5,730 nucleotides of DNA from Campylobacteraceae bacterium (GTDB taxonomy: Bacteria > Campylobacterota > Campylobacteria > Campylobacterales > Sulfurovaceae): the NCBI GenBank assembly GCA_027083895.1, contig JALWMN010000079.1, forward strand, positions 1 to 5,730. Direction: 5' to 3'. Below, one piece after another: positions 1 through 5,647 of the stretch. The notes below the pieces were generated by a model, which saw only the letters and a program-made list of their open reading frames with translations, searched no databases and was not told where the DNA came from. Numbering within the stretch: the first letter of the stretch is position 1; each line of letters starts with the position of its first letter. A program made the position numbers and the translations under genes.

Positions 1-243
1 ATCATTTTCCATATAAGGAACATATAAATTATACCCTTTTTCTCTTAATAGCTTAATGAGTTGAGTGGTGTTTACCTCATTTTCTAAAGAGATGTAGAGC
101 ATTATCTCTTTAAATCCCATTTTTCTGATAAAATGGAAGAGTTTCCAATGAAGAAGTTTATCTTTTTTATAGTTATTTGGTTTTTGTTTAGAGAGTTCTT
201 GAAGCACTTTCTTTCGAAAGAGCTTTTTTAACTTGCTCTTCAT
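1..243 (-). CDS. fau: 5-formyltetrahydrofolate cyclo-ligase, N-terminal part (runs off left edge)
   Basis: The minus strand is open from an ATG at 243-241 to the window edge, giving 81 codons with no stop, so the gene is cut by the window and not broken. The protein starts with a basic helix (MKSKLKKLFRKKVL), has Y50-ISLENEVNT in the middle and ends G70-YNLYVPYMEND. This matches the family's start: a basic ATP-contacting N-terminus, then the Y-x-S/P-x-x-x-E-V/I-D/N-T strand-turn, then a strand ending in VPxM. The family (5-FCL/MTHFS, about 180-200 residues) converts 5-formyl-THF to 5,10-methenyl-THF with ATP in the cytoplasm, returning folinate to one-carbon metabolism. An AAGGA Shine-Dalgarno (complement of 253-257) lies 9 nt before the ATG. 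It is divergent from ftsY. The second half of the protein, including most of the ATP and folate site, is outside the window, so the call rests on the N-terminal pattern. Confidence 0.82.
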   Translation of the reverse strand, partial: MKSKLKKLFRKKVLQELSKQKPNNYKKDKLLHWKLFHFIRKMGFKEIMLYISLENEVNTTQLIKLLREKGYNLYVPYMEND

Positions 244-265
244 AGATGAAAATCCTTTTTTTCGA

Positions 266-271
266 TATAAT
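266..271 (+). promoter_or_regulatory. Probable sigma-70 -10 box for ftsY
   Basis: TATAAT in the left arm of the inverted repeat, preceded by a T-run (256-262). Transcription would start near 278-280, giving a leader of about 22 nt before the ftsY ATG at 302. No clear -35 is visible, which is usual in Campylobacterota. Confidence 0.55.
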
Positions 272-280
272 TCTTTTGGG

Positions 281-286
281 ATTATA
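281..286 (-). promoter_or_regulatory. Probable -10 box for the folate cyclo-ligase gene
   Basis: The right arm reads TATAAT on the minus strand. Transcription would start near 273-275, about 30 nt before the minus-strand ATG at 243. This box lies just downstream of the predicted ftsY start point, so polymerase could hardly occupy both promoters at once. Confidence 0.5.
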
Positions 287-290
287 TCGT

Positions 291-296
291 AAAGGG
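291..296 (+). promoter_or_regulatory. ftsY ribosome binding site deciding the start
   Basis: AAAGGG lies 5 nt before the ATG at 302. An in-frame GTG at 296-298 overlaps this site and could not use it, so the ATG at 302 is the better start. Confidence 0.65.
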
Positions 297-301
297 TGTC
301 T

Positions 302-1171
302 ATGTTTGGATTTATTAAAAAGAGTTTAGGATTAGGCTCTAAAGAGAGTGTGAAGTTACGAAAAGATATAGATAGAGATGAACTCGAAGATCTACTTTTA
401 GAGGCAGATGTTAATTATGAGTTAGTAGAAAAGATTTTAGAGCAGCTTCCACAAAAAATTACTCGTGTGCAGCTTTATAACTCACTTATCTCTATATTTG
501 ACTATAAAGCAAATTGGATCTATCCAGGGGAGCAAAAGCCCTTTGTCGAGATGATTATTGGAGTAAATGGTGCAGGAAAGACAACCACAATTGCAAAGCT
601 AGCTAAAAAGTATAAAGATGAAGGGAAGGGAGTACTTTTGGGGGCAGCAGATACCTTTAGAGCTGCTGCAATCGAGCAGTTAAGTCGCTGGGCTAAGAGG
701 CTTGATATTCCAATAGTGGCTACCAAACAGGGGCATGATCCATCTGCAGTTGTCTATGATACGATTAACTCAGCAATCGCGAAAGGGATCGATAATGTTT
801 TAATCGATACTGCAGGAAGGCTCCATACGCAAGTAAACTTAGCAGGTGAGCTACAAAAGATGGTTCGAGTTGCTAATAAAGCACTCGAGGGAGCACCCCA
901 TAGAAAGCTACTCATTATTGATGGTACACAAGGAAGCTCTGCGATTAATCAAGCACAAGCATTTAACGAAATGGTTGGTATAGATGGGATTATCATTACA
1001 AAGCTTGATGGTACTGCAAAGGGTGGTTCTATTCTCTCAATCGCAGATGAACTAAAGATGCCAATATACTATATTGGTGTTGGAGAGAGTGCGGATGATC
1101 TCAAAAAATTCGATACAAAGTGGTATCTTAACTCAATATTAGATGAGATTTTTACTATAAGAGAGGAGTAG
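302..1171 (+). CDS. ftsY: Signal recognition particle receptor FtsY
   Basis: SRP receptor GTPase, 289 residues from the ATG at 302. At the inner membrane it pairs with Ffh so that ribosome-nascent chains are handed to SecYEG. Residues 1-10 (MFGFIKKSLG) form a short amphipathic stretch of the kind used for membrane contact. The N domain spans roughly 15-70. The G domain shows G1 GVNGAGKTTT (87-96), G2 DTFRAAA (117-123), G3 DTAGR (169-173), G4 TKLDGTAKGG (233-242), and the closing GVGE and DDLKKFD segments (259-271). The long acidic A domain of the E. coli protein is absent, as in many short bacterial FtsY proteins. The loop that is usually DATTGQNA reads DGTQGSSA here (about 207-214). It has its own probable promoter and is followed by a 558-bp spacer with no clear terminator. 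Confidence 0.97.
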   Translation: MFGFIKKSLGLGSKESVKLRKDIDRDELEDLLLEADVNYELVEKILEQLPQKITRVQLYNSLISIFDYKANWIYPGEQKPFVEMIIGVNGAGKTTTIAKLAKKYKDEGKGVLLGAADTFRAAAIEQLSRWAKRLDIPIVATKQGHDPSAVVYDTINSAIAKGIDNVLIDTAGRLHTQVNLAGELQKMVRVANKALEGAPHRKLLIIDGTQGSSAINQAQAFNEMVGIDGIIITKLDGTAKGGSILSIADELKMPIYYIGVGESADDLKKFDTKWYLNSILDEIFTIREE

Positions 1172-1218
1172 ATACTACTACAAATTTCGTAAAAAAGGGT
1201 GTTGGGAACTCTTAAAGT

Positions 1219-1244
1219 GAGCTTGTAAAGCTCTACGTGTAGAG
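1219..1244. repeat. Two overlapping hairpins downstream of ftsY
   Basis: GAGCTT (1219-1224) pairs with AAGCTC (1228-1233) across a 3-nt loop. CTCTAC (1231-1236) pairs with GTAGAG (1239-1244). The two stems share CTC at 1231-1233, so in RNA only one can form fully. They begin 48 nt after the ftsY stop and no T-run follows, so this is not a standard terminator; a 3'-end processing or stability role is possible. Confidence 0.4.
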
Positions 1245-1336
1245 ATATGTTTCTGTAGAAGTTGATCAATGTAATTAAACACTCTAACAAAACTATGAAT
1301 TGAATGAAAGTTTTATGATTTTAGCAAATGTTTATG

Positions 1337-1352
1337 TTAGCCGTTAGGCTAA
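1337..1352. repeat. Short perfect hairpin in spacer
   Basis: TTAGCC and GGCTAA (6 bp) flank a GTTA loop. There is no adjacent T-run, and no function can be assigned. Confidence 0.4.
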
Positions 1353-1439
1353 TTAAGCAAGAAGGAGTACTTGCGTTTGCAAAGCGAAAAATTATATCTA
1401 TCTTGAGTGAAATCAATGGTTTTGTAAAGTGTTCAATTA

Positions 1440-1457
1440 AACCAAAATTTGCATTAG
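1440..1457 (+). repeat. Copy 1 of the AACCAAAATTTGCATTAG motif
   Basis: The same sequence, with one extra A, occurs at 5586-5604 just after acpS. Related AACCAAA(A/G)TTTTG cores occur on the minus strand within 1592-1604 and 1716-1726, so the spacer holds three copies and the window four. Confidence 0.6.
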
Positions 1458-1531
1458 AGATTAACAACCTTTCGCAAATCATTTATCTATGGGCATTTAC
1501 AAATATCCATCAATCAACCTATGGGTTAACT

Positions 1532-1650
1532 TCAAGATTTTTGCAAACACTCTAAACTTTAGCATTTGCCAAATCTTTGCTAATTCTCATACAAAATTTT
1601 GGTTAAAAAAGAAGTACCAAGTTTAAAGTTTTAGTTTGCAAAAATCTTGA
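1532..1650. repeat. 119-bp element bounded by 17-bp perfect inverted repeats
   Basis: The left arm TCAAGATTTTTGCAAAC (1532-1548) is the exact reverse complement of 1634-1650. Just inside, TAAACTTTA on the left faces TAAAACTTTA on the right (read on the minus strand), extending the pairing with a small bulge. The 85-bp interior has no gene. The shape resembles a tiny non-autonomous mobile element or a structured RNA. I saw no target-site duplication beside the arms, so mobility is only a possibility. Confidence 0.55.
1575..1604 (-). repeat. Spacer direct repeat, copy A
   Basis: Read on the minus strand this starts AACCAAAATTTTGTA and ends AATTAGCAAAG. Copy B (1699-1726, same orientation) starts AACCAAAGTTTTGTA and ends AATTGCAAAG. 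The two match over most of their length with two single-base gaps. Confidence 0.55.
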
Positions 1651-1698
1651 TTTACAAGTAGGTTTAGTGATATTTTAGTCAATGCCTTAGATGAAATG

Positions 1699-1726
1699 CT
1701 TTGCAATTGAGTACAAAACTTTGGTT
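1699..1726 (-). repeat. Spacer direct repeat, copy B
   Basis: Second copy of the unit at 1575-1604, ending a few bases beyond the stop codon of the hybrid-kinase gene. The gene's 3' end thus abuts the repeat array. Confidence 0.55.
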
Positions 1727-1731
1727 GTACT
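1710..1731 (-). repeat. Hairpin overlapping the hybrid-kinase stop codon
   Basis: AGTACAA (1710-1716) pairs with TTGTACT (1725-1731) around an 8-nt loop. On the minus strand the hairpin begins within the TAG stop codon (1732-1730). No T-run follows, so if it ends transcription it does so weakly; it may protect the mRNA end. Confidence 0.4.
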
Positions 1732-3730
1732 AACTATTCTCTAGCTGGTGTGAAATATTGCTTTTTATTTTTTTAAGTGTAGCTGAGAGGGTATAGATAA
1801 GATTCTCTTCAATCTCTCTATTCTCTTCTAATGCCTCTTTAATCGATTCTAAAACACCATTAAGCTCTTGAGCGCCAACTTTGGAACTAATCTCTTTTAA
1901 ATCATCTATAAGTGAGATTGCTTGGAGATTTCGCTTCTCCTTAATATACTTTTCGATAATTCTATCACTATCAGAGTAGATTGCAAGAAACTCTTTAAAG
2001 CTCTTAATGATCTCATCTTTAGATTTTTTACTATGAGCTTCTTTGGCTTGCGAGGTAATATCTGTTGAGAGGTATCGATTTAAGAGGGCTCTTAACTCAT
2101 CTTTGTTAAATGGGTTAGGTAGATAAGAGTCAAATCCTAATTGGAATATATTCTCCATACTGTTTTTATAGAGTGAGAATGAGGTGTGAATTACAACCGG
2201 AGTAGCATTATATCTACTATTTTGACGAATCTTAGTAATAGTTTGATATCCATCTAAATATGGCATGACACTATCGAGGATTATAAGGTCATAATCATTC
2301 ACTTCAAGCTCTTTTAGTACCTCTAATCCATTTGAGACAGCAGTTACCATCACTCCATAATTTTTAATTGCATACTCAAGAATATGGCGGTTTACTCTAT
2401 CATCATCAGCTATAAGAACACGTTTTTGATCTGACTCTTTTGCTTTTTTGATATTACTTGTACTACTTTTTAGACTCTTTTGACTACTTTGCTTCTCTAT
2501 TAGATCACTACTATAAAGAGTTGCAATAACTTTAGCAACACTTTGTGTAGAGAGTGGCATTTCGATTGAAGCATCAACAACTTCTGCAGGATAGTGTGGA
2601 TGTTTACTATTAATAAGAGCAACAATTTGGAAATTGCTTATAGGCTTTATACTCTGGAGATATTCGGTTAAAATTGGTTCAAAGAGATCACTATCCATAA
2701 ATATCGTCTCATACTCCATAAAGTTTGGAATCTCTTTATTGAGTCGATTTAAATTCTCAATCTCAGTTTCGAAGTTGTACTTTTTAAGAATTGTTGAGAG
2801 TTCAAGAGCACTATTGCTATCTGTAATAATAAGAGCTCTCTTAGGAGTTTCAAGTTGCCTTTGGATCTCTTCGCTATCAGTATTCTCATAAATGATATCA
2901 ATAGGAATGGAGAGAGAGACTCTATATGTACTATTATCGCTCTCTAATGTTAGTAAGCCATTAATTTGGTTAAGAAGCTTTTTTACGAGATAGAGATAGA
3001 TACCATAGTATCTCTTATCTTTTCTACTAAAGTGTGGCTTAATTCCATTCTCTAAAACCTTAAGATGAGTGGCATTCATTGCTAATGATTGGGGTATATC
3101 AACTTTTATTGTGCTGTTTGGTAATAGTTCAATAACAAAGCTTGGATTACTGATTCGATGCTCTTTTGTTTGGAGTTTTTCAAGAAGAAATAGAATATTA
3201 CCAATTATCTCTCTATCACCTATAATATTATCTGGAAGAGAGCCACTTTGATACTCAATAGTAACATTTTGTCCAATCTCTTCGATAAAGTTTTTGAGTG
3301 AAAACTCTCTATTTTTTGGTTTAATTGACTCTGTTGCAATATCTAAAAATATTCTCTCTTCTTGGTTATTATCAAAGATATTTTTACAATTCTTTTTTAT
3401 CTCATCATAGATCTTAGCATCCTCTTTACTATCGATTTGCAGTATTGAGTTTTGGAGTCTCTCTACTGAATGGATACGTTCATTATTGATCTCTTGAAGG
3501 TATCTATATTCGCCACTTTTTTTACATTTTTCTTTTTCAAAAAAATTATTTAACGCTTTTTTTCTATTTTTATTATCACGTATAATTGAGGCTAAAAGTA
3601 TAAAAAAGAGGAGTATTAAAGCAATTATAATAATCCAATCCCAAGAAATGGTTTTAAATTGTTCATCAAACGATGCTTCAAGAACAGTAGTAGTGATGAA
3701 GATAAAAAGTAATACCATTTTTAGGAACAT
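1730..3730 (-). CDS. Membrane-anchored degenerate hybrid histidine kinase (pseudo-phosphorelay protein)
   Basis: 666 residues. Residues 1-19 look like a Sec signal peptide or first membrane helix (VLEA-S cleavage-like), followed by about a dozen outside residues and a membrane helix at 32-50; there is no periplasmic sensor domain. A charged helical region (51-140) occupies the HisKA position but has no HExRTP H-box. Residues 145-278 follow the HATPase fold but lack a standard N-box: G1 reads DIPQSL (211-216) and G2 reads YYGIYLYL (241-248), with one glycine left. Receiver-like domain 1 (297-407) keeps D346 but has M391 where lysine is expected. Receiver 2 (436-553) has the D442/D443 pair, D486 in LDSVMPYLDGY and T516, but N539 in place of lysine. 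The tail (about 568-665) resembles HPt, with D609 where the histidine should be. Convergent with ftsY, divergent from radA; partner unknown. The frame is intact over 2 kb, so this is a maintained gene. A Shine-Dalgarno-like AAAGG lies 11 nt before the ATG, a rather long spacing. Confidence 0.85.
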   Translation of the reverse strand: MFLKMVLLFIFITTTVLEASFDEQFKTISWDWIIIIALILLFFILLASIIRDNKNRKKALNNFFEKEKCKKSGEYRYLQEINNERIHSVERLQNSILQIDSKEDAKIYDEIKKNCKNIFDNNQEERIFLDIATESIKPKNREFSLKNFIEEIGQNVTIEYQSGSLPDNIIGDREIIGNILFLLEKLQTKEHRISNPSFVIELLPNSTIKVDIPQSLAMNATHLKVLENGIKPHFSRKDKRYYGIYLYLVKKLLNQINGLLTLESDNSTYRVSLSIPIDIIYENTDSEEIQRQLETPKRALIITDSNSALELSTILKKYNFETEIENLNRLNKEIPNFMEYETIFMDSDLFEPILTEYLQSIKPISNFQIVALINSKHPHYPAEVVDASIEMPLSTQSVAKVIATLYSSDLIEKQSSQKSLKSSTSNIKKAKESDQKRVLIADDDRVNRHILEYAIKNYGVMVTAVSNGLEVLKELEVNDYDLIILDSVMPYLDGYQTITKIRQNSRYNATPVVIHTSFSLYKNSMENIFQLGFDSYLPNPFNKDELRALLNRYLSTDITSQAKEAHSKKSKDEIIKSFKEFLAIYSDSDRIIEKYIKEKRNLQAISLIDDLKEISSKVGAQELNGVLESIKEALEENREIEENLIYTLSATLKKIKSNISHQLENS

Positions 3731-3763
3731 CTTAATTTAAACCTTTAGAATTTATTCTGAAAA

Positions 3764-3772
3764 ATTATAGCA
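3764..3772 (-). promoter_or_regulatory. Extended -10 promoter for the hybrid-kinase gene
   Basis: The minus strand reads TGCTATAAT, a perfect extended -10 (TGnTATAAT). Transcription would start near 3757, about 27 nt before the ATG at 3730. Upstream, an 11-bp unit beginning GCTTTTTA occurs twice in tandem. Confidence 0.6.
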
Positions 3773-3867
3773 TAAAAAGCTATTAAAAAGCGTAAAAATT
3801 TTCAATTTTTTTCATATTTATTCTAAATCGTATAAAAGATAACGCAGCATTTCTAATCTACTTTCTG

Positions 3868-3873
3868 TATAAT
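3868..3873 (+). promoter_or_regulatory. -10 box for the radA-acpS operon
   Basis: Consensus TATAAT preceded by T-tracts at roughly one-helical-turn intervals (3799-3830), the pattern known for Campylobacterota sigma-70 promoters. Transcription would start near 3880, leaving a leader of about 17 nt. It is about 95 bp from the divergent kinase promoter, so the two need not compete. Confidence 0.6.
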
Positions 3874-3884
3874 AAAGAAAAATA

Positions 3885-3890
3885 GAGGGG
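3885..3890 (+). promoter_or_regulatory. radA ribosome binding site
   Basis: GAGGGG lies 6 nt before the ATG at 3897. A TTG directly upstream (3894-3896) is in frame, but the ATG is the better initiator. Confidence 0.6.
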
Positions 3891-3896
3891 ATATTG

Positions 3897-5240
3897 ATGG
3901 CAAAAAAGAGAACACTTTTTGAGTGTCAAAATTGTGGATTTCAATCGCCTCGTTGGGTTGGAAAGTGTCCTTCTTGTAACTCGTGGGATTCACTTTTAGA
4001 GTTAAGTAGTGAGCAGATTGAGTATCTGAGTAAAACAGTAACAAAAAGGGAGAGAGTTTCAAAAGCTCTCCCGATAACATCGATTAAATCAGAGAATATA
4101 AAGAGGTTTAGCAGTAAATCAAAGGAGTTGGATCTTGTTTTAGGGGGTGGTATTGTTCCTGGTTCATTAACGTTAATAGGAGGGAGTCCTGGTATTGGTA
4201 AGTCTACCTTACTTCTCAAAATTGCTGGAAATCTAGCTGCAAATGGTACTAAAGTACTTTATGTCTCTGGAGAGGAGTCTGCATCACAGATTAAGTTGCG
4301 AGGAGATCGATTAGGTGCAACTAGCAAAAGGCTCTATCTGTTAGCAGAAATAAATATGGAGACTATTGTAGAAGAGATTGAGCTTAATGAGTATCAATTT
4401 GTAGTTATAGATTCTATCCAAACAATCTATTCACAAGAGGTTCCATCTGCACCTGGTTCAGTCACGCAAGTTAGAGCAATTACCTTTGAGTTGATGCGTC
4501 TAGCAAAACTAAAAGAGATTCCTATCTTTATAATTGGGCACATAACTAAAGATGGCTCAATTGCAGGTCCAAGAGTGCTTGAGCATATGGTAGATACAGT
4601 ACTCTATTTTGAAGGTGATAGCAATAGTGACTTAAGACTGCTTCGAAGCTTTAAGAATCGCTTTGGCTCTACAAATGAGGTGGGTATTTTTGAGATGACA
4701 AGTGCTGGATTGCAAGATGCCAAAAGTATGGTAGAGTACTTCTTTAATAAAGAGAAGCTTCAAGCAGGATCAGCCTTAACGGTAGTTATGGAGGGGTCGC
4801 GACCAATTATAGTAGAGGTACAAGCTTTAGTAACGCCTGCATATGCACATCCTAAACGGAGTTCTACTGGATTTGATAGTAATAGGCTCAATATGCTTCT
4901 AGCACTTTTGGAGAAGAAGCTTGATCTCCCTTTTGGTACTTATGATATCTTTGTTAATGTTGTAGGGGGTATTAGGATTCAAGAGACAAGTGCAGATTTA
5001 GCTATAATAGCAGCAATTTTAAGCTCTTTTAAAGAGAGAGAGATTAGTATTCAAACGCTCTTTATTGGAGAGGTGAGTTTAACTGGTGAAATTAGAGAGG
5101 TGCCAAATATGCTACAGCGATTAAAAGAGGCGGCAACGCAAGGTTTTAAAAATGCTGTAGTTCCAAGTAAGCCACTTGAGGAGTCTGGTTTAAAGATCTA
5201 TATTGCAAATAGTGTAGAGAAAGTTATAGAGTGGATGTGA
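3897..5240 (+). CDS. radA: DNA repair protein RadA (Sms), branch-migration ATPase
   Basis: 447 residues, normal length for RadA, a RecA-related hexameric ATPase that extends strand exchange and drives branch migration in homologous recombination and natural transformation. An N-terminal zinc finger is formed by C10, C13, C24 and C27. The ATPase core has Walker A GGSPGIGKST (95-104), the SGEES segment (124-128), Walker B VVIDSIQT (169-176) and the RadA-specific KNRFG motif (253-257). The C-terminal Lon-like domain (about 285-447) contains NVVGGIRIQETSADLAI (354-370) and GEVSLTGEIREV (391-402). A serine sits where Lon has its catalytic Ser, but the catalytic Lys position is Leu (about 406), so it is a structural and not a proteolytic domain, as in other RadA proteins. 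It is first in a two-gene operon: its TGA overlaps the acpS ATG. Confidence 0.97.
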   Translation: MAKKRTLFECQNCGFQSPRWVGKCPSCNSWDSLLELSSEQIEYLSKTVTKRERVSKALPITSIKSENIKRFSSKSKELDLVLGGGIVPGSLTLIGGSPGIGKSTLLLKIAGNLAANGTKVLYVSGEESASQIKLRGDRLGATSKRLYLLAEINMETIVEEIELNEYQFVVIDSIQTIYSQEVPSAPGSVTQVRAITFELMRLAKLKEIPIFIIGHITKDGSIAGPRVLEHMVDTVLYFEGDSNSDLRLLRSFKNRFGSTNEVGIFEMTSAGLQDAKSMVEYFFNKEKLQAGSALTVVMEGSRPIIVEVQALVTPAYAHPKRSSTGFDSNRLNMLLALLEKKLDLPFGTYDIFVNVVGGIRIQETSADLAIIAAILSSFKEREISIQTLFIGEVSLTGEIREVPNMLQRLKEAATQGFKNAVVPSKPLEESGLKIYIANSVEKVIEWM

Positions 5241-5587
5241 TGCAACTAAAGATAGGTACAGATATTGTTCTTGTTAAGAGGATTGAGGAGTCTATAGAGA
5301 AGTTTGGCCAGAAGTTCTTAAACCGATTCTTGTCTCAAGAGGAGCAACAAATTGCAAAAAAAGTTGAGACAATTGCAGCTTTTTGGGCAGCAAAAGAGGC
5401 TGTCGCAAAAGCATTAGGTTGTGGTATTGGAGAGGAGTTGAGCTTTTTAGATATTGCAATTAGTAAAGATAGCAAAGGGGCACCTCATCTTAGACTAACC
5501 AACGAGGAGTATCAGATTAAGAGCTCTTCTCTCTCGCTTTCGCATGATGGTGGTTTTGCTATAGCAGTTGTTGCTTTGATACTTTAA
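5240..5587 (+). CDS. acpS: Holo-[acyl-carrier-protein] synthase AcpS
   Basis: 115 residues, typical for AcpS, which moves 4'-phosphopantetheine from CoA to the conserved serine of apo-ACP in the cytoplasm and so activates fatty acid synthesis. Seen: the GTDIV strand with metal-binding D8, RF-x3-EE at 29-35, the hallmark FWAAKEAVAKALGCGIG (48-64) with E53 as second metal ligand and K52, and SHDGGFAIA (101-109) near the C-terminus. The ATG at 5240 shares its A with the radA TGA, giving a TGATG junction that favours translational coupling. An upstream in-frame GTG (5231) would add three residues but is not needed, since family members start close to the GxDI strand. A weak GAGTGG lies just before the start inside radA. 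No terminator hairpin with a T-run follows. Confidence 0.95.
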   Translation: MQLKIGTDIVLVKRIEESIEKFGQKFLNRFLSQEEQQIAKKVETIAAFWAAKEAVAKALGCGIGEELSFLDIAISKDSKGAPHLRLTNEEYQIKSSSLSLSHDGGFAIAVVALIL

Positions 5588-5604
5588 CCAAAAATTTGCA
5601 TTAG
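5586..5604 (+). repeat. Copy 2 of the AACCAAAATTTGCATTAG motif
   Basis: It matches 1440-1457 with one extra A, and begins at the last two bases of the acpS stop codon. Two occurrences 4.1 kb apart, each at the 3' side of a gene, suggest a dispersed intergenic repeat and not chance, though 18 AT-rich bases is modest evidence. Confidence 0.6.
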
Positions 5605-5626
5605 CCAGTACTCTATCTATAACTGG
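5605..5626. repeat. Weak hairpin after acpS
   Basis: CCAGT (5605-5609) pairs with ACTGG (5622-5626) around a 12-nt loop, with a G-T wobble outside. There is no T-run, so it is not a standard terminator. Confidence 0.3.
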
Positions 5627-5647
5627 TCATTGACAGCTTGAGTATTG

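Larger units (their letters stand above)
263..289. repeat. Perfect 9-bp inverted repeat between fau and ftsY, each arm holding a TATAAT
   Basis: CGATATAAT (263-271) and its exact reverse complement ATTATATCG (281-289) flank a 9-bp spacer, TCTTTTGGG. Each arm contains TATAAT reading outward from its own strand. The palindrome may therefore be a pair of overlapping promoters, an operator, or both. It sits in the only intergenic space between two divergent genes. Confidence 0.8.
1172..1729. other. 558-bp repeat-rich intergenic spacer, no convincing gene
   Basis: This lies between the convergent ends of ftsY and the hybrid-kinase gene. The longest plus-strand open frame (1328-1555, 75 codons) has no Shine-Dalgarno, no recognisable domain, and overlaps repeated sequence, so I do not call it. 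The stretch instead holds short inverted repeats, near-identical direct repeats and several copies of an AACCAAAATTTG-like core in both orientations, listed separately. An 11-bp AAACACTCTAA also recurs at 1277-1287 and 1545-1555. No T-tract-type terminator for either flanking gene was found, and there is no tRNA-like fold. Confidence 0.7.

Noticed and set aside
1069..1290. 73-codon minus-strand open frame overlapping the ftsY 3' end
   Set aside because: It lies largely antisense to the conserved end of the FtsY G domain, with no family resemblance; a shadow frame.
1337..1352. GTTAGGC (1343-1349) beside a hairpin, recalling the GTTRRRY core of integron attC sites
   Set aside because: No paired RYYYAAC core at the right distance, no imperfect long palindrome of attC type, and no integrase or cassette-like gene nearby.
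1328..1555. 75-codon plus-strand open frame in the ftsY-kinase spacer
   Set aside because: No Shine-Dalgarno, no recognisable domain or family, and it overlaps the hairpin, an 18-mer repeat and one arm of the 17-bp inverted repeat; the repeats explain the stretch better than a gene.
1532..1726. CRISPR array
   Set aside because: Repeats are few, imperfect, in both orientations and not evenly spaced; there are no cas genes in the window.
1710..1731. Rho-independent terminator for the hybrid-kinase gene
   Set aside because: A 7-bp stem is present but no T-run follows on the minus strand, so I list it only as a hairpin.
4950..5110. Active Lon-type protease domain in RadA
   Set aside because: The serine position is present, but the catalytic lysine position is leucine, as expected for RadA's non-proteolytic Lon-like domain.
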